Shown here: in pieces, positions 5,316-9,389 of the stretch
Numbering within the stretch: the stretch's first letter is position 1
Layout of the letters: the number at the start of each line of letters is the position of its first letter
Origin: Patescibacteria group bacterium
GTDB lineage: Bacteria > Patescibacteriota > Minisyncoccia > Phycocordibacterales > Phycocordibacteraceae
Length of the DNA stretch: 9,389 nt
Assembly (NCBI GenBank): GCA_018823385.1
Contig: JAHJIK010000079.1
Coordinates: 1 to 9,389, forward strand
Direction: 5' to 3'
Program-made: the position numbers and the translations under genes
Notes under the pieces: model-generated
Databases searched by the model: none
Seen by the model: only the letters and a program-made list of their open reading frames with translations
Told to the model about the DNA's origin: nothing

Positions 5316-5735
5316 CTACCCATTTGTATACAGAGTCCCTTTCAACCAATTTTCAACAATTCTTCTGCTGTGGGGAAAGATATTCTCTGGTAACTCATTT
5401 GGGTCACACCAATACCAGCCCTTCGACTTATCAGGCTCAGCGGTAACTGGTTCACCTGATTTCCATTCCAAAAGCACACCGATAGTTACATAATGCTTTT
5501 CATACTCAATATCGTTTGATATGGAGACCACTCCTTTAGTTACAACATCAGTTAGCCCTGTCTCTTCTTCAAGCTCACGTATCGCACACCCTTCAAATGA
5601 TTCTCCGTGTTCGAGGTGTCCGCCCGGTAACTGCCAAGCGCCTTTCCCAAAACTCGAAATGCGCTCACCAATAAGTACGAGGCCGTCTTTAACCACAAGA
5701 CAACCGACCCCTACCTTTGGTCGGTTAGCCTCCAT
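5316..5735 (-). CDS. Nudix hydrolase, NUDT15/MTH1-like
   Basis: Likely a cytosolic (d)NTP pyrophosphatase that cleans or balances the nucleotide pool. From the ATG at 5735 the protein has 139 residues. The Nudix box GX5EX7REUXEEXGU is complete: G39 of GGHLEHGE, then REL-E-EE-T-GL at 53-61. The residues before it (KGAWQLPGGHLE) and the later KHYVTIGV and WYWCDPNELP resemble NUDT15-type enzymes that act on oxidised or other non-canonical dGTP. A TTG at 5744 gives a three-residue longer version overlapping the upstream gene. I prefer the ATG because the upstream M50 stop (TAG, 5739-5737) is separated from it by one base, a typical coupling junction with no need for an independent SD. Second gene of a two-gene operon. 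Substrate is inferred from family resemblance only. Confidence 0.92.
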   Translation of the reverse strand: MEANRPKVGVGCLVVKDGLVLIGERISSFGKGAWQLPGGHLEHGESFEGCAIRELEEETGLTDVVTKGVVSISNDIEYEKHYVTIGVLLEWKSGEPVTAEPDKSKGWYWCDPNELPENIFPHSRRIVENWLKGTLYTNG

Positions 5736-5736
5736 A

Positions 5737-6363
5737 CTATCCAACCAACAATCTAAACACGCTCTGCACGAGTAGTGAGAACGGTTTTGCCAAGAACATA
5801 CTGAAAATAAAGAGAATAAGAATAAGAGAGAAAATACCTCCTCGCATTATCTTCTCCTCAAAATCACGGAACATAAGAGAGAAGCGTGTTGGAAGCAATC
5901 CACGAAGTACCGTATATCCATCAAGTGGCGGCAACGGTATCAAGTTAAACATTCCAAGGAAGAGATTAACGAACGCGATAGTCGCAGCTGGTGCGGTAAA
6001 CGCTTCAAGGCCTGTCCCGAAGGTGAAGCGCGCTACAAGAGCGAATATGACCGCGAGAAGGAGGTTCGTACCAACTCCTGCAAAACCAACGATTGCTTCG
6101 CCCCAGCGAGCATTCTTGAGGTTGTAGGGGTTGTATGGCACGGGCTTAGCCCAGCCAAACAGCAATGTGGACTGTGAAAGCACCAAAAGGCCTGGGATAA
6201 GGATTGAGCCAACCAGATCAATGTGAGGTACTGGATTGAGGGTGAGCCGGCCTGCGAGCTTCGCTGTTGGGTCCCCAAGCGCATATGCGGCGTATCCGTG
6301 AGCCACTTCGTGGATGATAATAGAGACGATAAGAACGGTGAGGGTGAAAAGTATTGATTCCAT
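5737..6363 (-). CDS. Site-2 protease family membrane metalloprotease (peptidase M50)
   Basis: An integral-membrane zinc protease of the compact rhomboid-sized M50 group, the class involved in intramembrane proteolysis. The 208 residues show the zinc motif HEVAHG (H18, E19, H22) inside the first hydrophobic segment, the NPVPHIDLVGS block (about 43-53), and the second active-site segment NLIPLPPLDGY (140-150) with Asp148 as third zinc ligand. Five to six hydrophobic segments are visible; the last (about 174-206) is C-terminal. No PDZ or CBS domain is attached, so it is the minimal form. The ATG at 6363 starts the first membrane segment and has no SD. It heads an operon with the Nudix gene and is divergent from rpmB across 45 bases. 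The substrate is unknown: no anti-sigma factor gene is in the window. Confidence 0.93.
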   Translation of the reverse strand: MESILFTLTVLIVSIIIHEVAHGYAAYALGDPTAKLAGRLTLNPVPHIDLVGSILIPGLLVLSQSTLLFGWAKPVPYNPYNLKNARWGEAIVGFAGVGTNLLLAVIFALVARFTFGTGLEAFTAPAATIAFVNLFLGMFNLIPLPPLDGYTVLRGLLPTRFSLMFRDFEEKIMRGGIFSLILILFIFSMFLAKPFSLLVQSVFRLLVG

Positions 6364-6388
6364 GGAAATTTGCGTAAAAACGTGTCCT

Positions 6389-6399
6389 TATGCTAGCAT
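6389..6399 (+). promoter_or_regulatory. Possible -10 and palindrome between M50 and rpmB
   Basis: TATGCT (6389-6394) could be the -10 of rpmB, giving a leader of about eight bases. It overlaps ATGCTAGCAT (6390-6399), a perfect 10-base palindrome in a 45-base divergent intergenic region. No good -35 is visible. Only the palindrome is certain. Confidence 0.3.
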
Positions 6400-6408
6400 G
6401 ACGGAACT

Positions 6409-6654
6409 ATGTCACGAAGCTGCGATATAACTGGAAAGAGCTCACAAGTCGGTGGACGGTACTCAAACCGTACCCGTGCTACACAGTTCAATCCAACAGG
6501 AAAAGTGCGCCGACAAGCTAATATCCAGAAGCGTCGTATCTTCGTACCTGAGCTTGGACAGACCGTCCTTCTCAACATCTCAACTGCGGCCCTCCGCACT
6601 ATCAAGAAGAACGGCGCCTTTGCCACCCTCAAGAAAGCAGGACTCATCTCCTAA
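6409..6654 (+). CDS. rpmB: 50S ribosomal protein L28 (bL28)
   Basis: bL28 is a small basic protein of the large subunit near the E site. The 81 residues show the family start MSRSCDITGK, the N-rich basic stretch SNRTRATQFNP, KRRIFVPELGQTVLLNISTAALRTIKKNG and a short C-terminal helix. Length is within the normal range. Only Cys5 is present, so this is a zinc-free form. ATG at 6409 begins the conserved N-terminus. The preceding ACGGAAC is at best a weak SD. The gene is alone on + between two - strand genes and ends at a hairpin shared with the convergent MBL gene. It is not linked to rpmG here. Confidence 0.94.
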   Translation: MSRSCDITGKSSQVGGRYSNRTRATQFNPTGKVRRQANIQKRRIFVPELGQTVLLNISTAALRTIKKNGAFATLKKAGLIS

Positions 6655-6684
6655 AGAAACAGCCCCGAACGGGGCCTTTCTTTT
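6653..6684. terminator. Bidirectional terminator between rpmB and the MBL gene
   Basis: GCCCC (6662-6666) and GGGGC (6671-6675) enclose the loop GAAC. The outer bases AAAGAAA (6653-6659) and TTTCTTT (6677-6683) extend the pairing beyond a small internal loop and supply a U-rich tail in either direction. It overlaps the last two bases of the rpmB stop and touches the TAA of the MBL gene at 6683-6685, so both transcripts end within 32 bases. Confidence 0.85.
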
Positions 6685-7534
6685 ATCTCACCGTTAGCAC
6701 CTGCCCGTCTGAGGTGAACGTAACGGTACCGTCCGTAGCAGTGGAGAGCATGCGGGCGCCACGCTCTCGTATTCTGTCGACGACTTCTGTATGCGGGTGT
6801 CCGTATGAGTTGTCTTCTCCTGCTGAGATAACAACATACTGCGGATGTACGGCAGTAATCCATTCTTCAGACGTAGAAGTGCGAGACCCGTGGTGCCCCG
6901 CCTTTAATACATCACTCGCCAAGTGTTCTCCATCCAAATCGACTAACCAATCTTCTACACTGATTGGTGCGTCTCCAGTTAATAGGAATTCAGACTCTCC
7001 GTACACCACCCGCACGACAATTGATGCGGTGTTTGTTTCCAGATTTGTCACATCCCTATCGGGATACAAAATATCTGCGTATGCGCCCCCACCAAGATGT
7101 AGTCGCATTCCTCGTTTAGCCAATATCGTGTTTACTCTTTCACTCGTAACCGCAGCTGCAAGTGAATCAACGTAACTGCTGTCGCCTTCAACACCCGACT
7201 CGACATATGTCCCAACAGCATATCGATTAAATACTTCGGTGAGTCCCGCTATGTGATCTTTGTCAGGGTGTGTGGCGAGCACCACATCAATACTGCGATC
7301 AAATATTCCCATGCGCTTGGGAAGCTCGCGCAGCACTGAGCGATCAGGACCTCCATCGATAAGGAGCTGAACACCAGTTGGACTTTCTATGAAAATAGAG
7401 TCACCTTGTCCGATGTCCAGAAAGGAGACCGTGAGTTCATGCTTAATTGGCGCAAGTAGCTGAATTGCTATCAAAATATTAAAAGCACTAATAGTTACGA
7501 GCGCCAGTAATGCGAGTGGGGTGGTTTTTTTCAT
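6683..7534 (-). CDS. Membrane-anchored ComEC-like metallo-beta-lactamase-fold hydrolase
   Basis: A 283-residue protein matching the C-terminal MBL domain of ComEC/Rec2, but without the membrane channel (competence) domain. Residues about 7-29 form one hydrophobic segment after MKKTT, so it is either exported or anchored with the enzyme outside. Motifs in order: FLDIGQGDSIFIE (38-50), DGG (60-62), THPDKDH (88-94, ligands H89, D91, D93, H94), LLTGD (D188), KAGHHGSRTS (H214/H215) and YGHPH (244-248). These are the expected metal-binding and ComEC-type signature residues. In ComEC this domain is thought to be a nuclease for incoming DNA. Stand-alone copies are less well understood. ATG at 7534 opens the signal/anchor; there is no SD, and the leader appears very short (TATAGA at 7551-7546). 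Divergent from the kinase gene. Confidence 0.88.
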   Translation of the reverse strand: MKKTTPLALLALVTISAFNILIAIQLLAPIKHELTVSFLDIGQGDSIFIESPTGVQLLIDGGPDRSVLRELPKRMGIFDRSIDVVLATHPDKDHIAGLTEVFNRYAVGTYVESGVEGDSSYVDSLAAAVTSERVNTILAKRGMRLHLGGGAYADILYPDRDVTNLETNTASIVVRVVYGESEFLLTGDAPISVEDWLVDLDGEHLASDVLKAGHHGSRTSTSEEWITAVHPQYVVISAGEDNSYGHPHTEVVDRIRERGARMLSTATDGTVTFTSDGQVLTVR

Positions 7535-7569
7535 TATATGGAGCGTCTATACCGTCTGTATAAAATAAG

Positions 7570-7575
7570 TATACT
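7570..7575 (+). promoter_or_regulatory. -10 element of the kinase gene (leaderless)
   Basis: TATACT at 7570-7575 ends seven bases before the ATG at 7583, so the transcript should begin at or beside the start codon. The earlier in-frame ATG at 7538 lies upstream of this element. A second AT-rich TATAAA at 7559-7564 is an alternative. No clear -35 is visible. Confidence 0.45.
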
Positions 7576-7582
7576 GTCTCTA

Positions 7583-8482
7583 ATGGACAAGTTTCCCAAG
7601 CCTCCAATTGATCGACCTGCCAAGACTATTGAAGAGATGGAAAACGAGATTGATTCTCTACTCCTAACCCTGCCCTTACCAATCCGCGAAAGATGGGAAT
7701 CGGAGAATGAATCTCTTTCTACGAACCATCAACTATCATCACTTAAACAGTTTATTGAGAAGCGACGCCTTGCTGTGATTGAGCGTGCTGATACCTCAAT
7801 AACAGAAAAGCCATCACACGTTGCTGTCGAGCATTCCTACCCACTGGCAATCGCTAAATTGATTGAAAGTGTTGAATCAGAAGAACACAATCTTTTAGGA
7901 TCTGGAATGGCAGGCAGAGTAGTGGCGTCAATCCGCCAACCTGCTGTTTGCTACAAAGTAATGTATCCGAAGGAAAAATTACCGGCTGGCACTAATAGTG
8001 TAACCACCGAAGCAGACATTCAGGATAAGATTTATAATCTCGGTCCAGTCGCGGGAGTTCACGTGCCTCGCGTACATGTATATGTCGAAGATGAGCATGC
8101 ACACGCAATTCGTATGGAAACAATAATTGGGTGCTCCTTGCGAGATATCCTCCATGGACGTGCAGAGTGGCCAGAAACATTCGATTTTGAGTCCTTCTTT
8201 ACTTCTCTAGAACAGTTTGTTGAGCACATGCATGAAAACGGCTACCATCACCGAGATCTGCACGACGGTAATGTGATGATTGACTACGCAACCGGGCAGC
8301 CCCGCGTTATTGATTTTGGCTATGCTAAGCGAGGTGACGACTACGACAACATATACCGACAAAATGTCATTGAGGCTGGACAAATAAAGGAACTTGTGTT
8401 ACCATCCGATTTAGGGAGTCTGCAAAGTCTCAAGAAGATGGTGCGTACTGCATCTCTTCAGCACATCAAAAAAGGGGTATGA
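7583..8482 (+). CDS. Eukaryotic-like protein kinase-fold protein
   Basis: A 299-residue kinase-fold enzyme, probably cytosolic. After a charged helical N-terminal region (1-95) the kinase motifs follow in order: glycine loop LLGSGMAGRVV (104-114), VCYKV with Lys125 for ATP, Glu143 (TTEADIQ) as candidate salt-bridge partner, hinge METIIG, catalytic loop HHRDLHDGN (Asp225, Asn230) and VIDFG (Asp244) for magnesium. All catalytic residues are present. Only about 55 residues follow the DFG motif, so the C-lobe is reduced, more like RIO/Bud32 or small-molecule kinases than Hanks kinases. Whether it phosphorylates protein or a small molecule is open. I choose ATG 7583 over 7538 because a -10 lies between them. 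The extra 15 residues would be encoded within the promoter. Its stop overlaps or abuts the next small gene (ATGA at 8479-8482), indicating co-expression. Confidence 0.85.
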   Translation: MDKFPKPPIDRPAKTIEEMENEIDSLLLTLPLPIRERWESENESLSTNHQLSSLKQFIEKRRLAVIERADTSITEKPSHVAVEHSYPLAIAKLIESVESEEHNLLGSGMAGRVVASIRQPAVCYKVMYPKEKLPAGTNSVTTEADIQDKIYNLGPVAGVHVPRVHVYVEDEHAHAIRMETIIGCSLRDILHGRAEWPETFDFESFFTSLEQFVEHMHENGYHHRDLHDGNVMIDYATGQPRVIDFGYAKRGDDYDNIYRQNVIEAGQIKELVLPSDLGSLQSLKKMVRTASLQHIKKGV

Positions 8483-8484
8483 CT

Positions 8485-8679
8485 ATGAATTTGAGCATCA
8501 GCGTTCAAGAGGAGGTGCGAGAAATCGTGCCGCAACTTCAGCTGGGACAGCACCAGCAAATCGGTGACACGGGGCTTTTCGTGGCTCACCAAACCACCGA
8601 GATGGACGACTCAAGATTTACTCTCGTTTCGTCTCTGGAAATCGATGGGAGAACATACAACATCTACAGTGCTACCTAA
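8485..8679 (+). CDS. Unknown 64-residue protein coupled to the kinase
   Basis: Not recognised. A short acidic/polar protein: a likely N-terminal helix (ISVQEEVREIVPQLQL) followed by beta-like segments (TGLFVAHQTT, FTLVSSLEIDGRTYNIYSAT). No signal peptide, membrane segment or cysteine. Two ATGs are possible. The one at 8479 overlaps the kinase stop as ATGA. The one at 8485 has AGGGG (8473-8477) at a proper seven-base distance, so I prefer it (the first would add MT). The tight link makes a partner, substrate or modulator of the kinase reasonable, but this is inference from position. A perfect hairpin begins directly after the TAA. Confidence 0.7.
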   Translation: MNLSISVQEEVREIVPQLQLGQHQQIGDTGLFVAHQTTEMDDSRFTLVSSLEIDGRTYNIYSAT

Positions 8680-8706
8680 ATGGGCAGGATTTCACATCCT
8701 GCCCAT
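8680..8706 (+). terminator. Hairpin ending the kinase operon
   Basis: ATGGGCAGGAT (8680-8690) and ATCCTGCCCAT (8696-8706) are perfectly complementary around the loop TTCAC. The stem starts on the base after the stop codon. No T-tract follows (AACTACG), so it may be a U-less terminator or an mRNA 3'-end stabiliser rather than a classical intrinsic terminator. Confidence 0.6.
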
Positions 8707-8762
8707 AACTACGTCTACCCTTCAGCACACCTTCACTCTCAAAAGTGATAATATGGGGACAT

Positions 8763-9359
8763 ATGACATACGAACCCCGCACATTCAATCTTCCTGAACT
8801 AAAGAACATCTCTGCAGAGCAGATCAAAGTACACCTTGGTCTGTACGAAGGATACGTAAAGCACACCAATGTAATCATGGAAAAGATTGCGAAACTTAAA
8901 GAAGAAGACGCTGAAGGAAATGCATACATCATTGCAGAACTGCGTCGTCGTCTTGGGTTTGAGTTCGATGGTATGCGTATGCACGAATACTATTTCGAAC
9001 AACTAGAAGATGGACGTGCTGATGCTGCGACTGACTCTCCTCTTGCTGGAGCTGCAACTGAGAAGTATGGAAGCTGGGACGGGTTCACGGCACACCTTCG
9101 AGAAGTTGCCGGTACCCGCGGTATTGGATGGACCGTTCTGTACTACGACCCTTCACGAAAGACACTCCACACCGCATGGGTTGGCGATCATGAACTTGGT
9201 CAGCTTGCAGGACTTCCAATCCTTCTTGCTATCGACATGTGGGAGCATGCGTACATGGTTGACTATGTACCTGCAGAGAAGAAGTCATACGTTGAAGCAT
9301 TCCTTGAGAACCTTAACTGGGATGTGGTTGAGCGTCGGTTCGTAAACGTAGCGGTTTAG
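8763..9359 (+). CDS. sod: Superoxide dismutase, Fe/Mn family
   Basis: Converts superoxide to oxygen and hydrogen peroxide in the cytosol. 198 residues, a standard length. The N-terminal helical domain has FNLPEL and VHLGLYEGYVKHTN with ligand His24, then MRMHEYYFEQL with His74. The C-terminal domain has GWTVLYYDP, VGDHELG, and DMWEHAYMVDY with ligands Asp168 and His172. All four metal ligands are present. At the second-sphere position that is Gln in E. coli MnSOD there is His153, 15 residues before Asp168, as in the M. tuberculosis iron enzyme. The bound metal cannot be decided from sequence alone. An in-frame GTG at 8745 would add six residues. ATG 8763 is preferred because MTYEPRTFNLPEL matches the family start and because GATAAT at 8747-8752 may be the -10. 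No hairpin is seen in the 30 bases after the TAG stop. Confidence 0.95.
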   Translation: MTYEPRTFNLPELKNISAEQIKVHLGLYEGYVKHTNVIMEKIAKLKEEDAEGNAYIIAELRRRLGFEFDGMRMHEYYFEQLEDGRADAATDSPLAGAATEKYGSWDGFTAHLREVAGTRGIGWTVLYYDPSRKTLHTAWVGDHELGQLAGLPILLAIDMWEHAYMVDYVPAEKKSYVEAFLENLNWDVVERRFVNVAV

Positions 9360-9389
9360 TTTTTTGGTAACAGAAAGCGCTCAGGTATC

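Noticed and set aside
6714..7175. 153-residue + strand ORF opposite the MBL gene
   Set aside because: Antisense to a gene with full family motifs; no SD and no recognisable domain.
7538..7582. Earlier ATG for the kinase gene
   Set aside because: The 15 extra residues would be encoded over two AT-rich -10-like elements and only four bases from the divergent start. ATG 7583 fits better, though 7538 cannot be excluded.
8755..8758. GGGG as an SD for SOD
   Set aside because: Only four bases separate it from the ATG at 8763 and the match is poor. The -10-like GATAAT just upstream suggests that a very short leader is more likely.

Overview
This 9.4 kb window reads as chromosome of a small-genome Candidate Phyla Radiation (Patescibacteria) bacterium, most likely Parcubacteria-like. 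The support is the mixed, densely packed gene order, an S12 carrying an extra segment before its KRGVC block, a compact bL28, and a small Fe/Mn superoxide dismutase. The phylum assignment is a judgement from protein character, not a database result. TGA is used as a stop at several genes, so the code is the standard bacterial one and not the TGA=Gly code of Gracilibacteria/Absconditabacteria. Most genes have about 45-48 % G+C.

Layout. 1-426: a small orphan gene on + with a strong Shine-Dalgarno (SD) and its own terminator. 452-1457: a minimal str operon on - (promoter, rpsL, rpsG, terminator), with no fusA or tuf following. 1533-3983: an 816-residue secreted LCAT-like alpha/beta hydrolase on +, overlapping tail-to-tail with a MazG-like pyrophosphohydrolase on - (3969-4358). 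4398-5307: two self-contained + units, each with promoter, SD, ORF and terminator. One encodes an unknown 78-residue protein. The other encodes a G+C-rich XRE repressor of alphaproteobacterial type, read from a TTG start. 5316-6363: a - operon of an M50 site-2 protease and a Nudix hydrolase joined by a stop-start junction. 6409-6654: rpmB (bL28) on +, converging on a membrane-anchored ComEC-like metallo-beta-lactamase protein (6683-7534, -). 7583-8679: a eukaryotic-like kinase plus a small partner on +. 8763-9359: superoxide dismutase on +.

Functionally the window mixes translation (S12, S7, bL28), nucleotide-pool cleaning (MazG-like, Nudix), oxidative defence (SOD), envelope or extracellular work (hydrolase, site-2 protease, MBL protein) and regulation (XRE, kinase).

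The most interesting signals are: an S12 with two unusual residues at streptomycin-related positions; a foreign-looking XRE regulator with a palindrome inside its promoter; a split between SD-less, apparently leaderless genes and SD-led orphan units; the large lipase-like exoenzyme in a lineage thought to depend on outside lipids; and the kinase/small-protein pair. I found no tRNA, rRNA, CRISPR array, insertion sequence or gene-free stretch over 300 bases.
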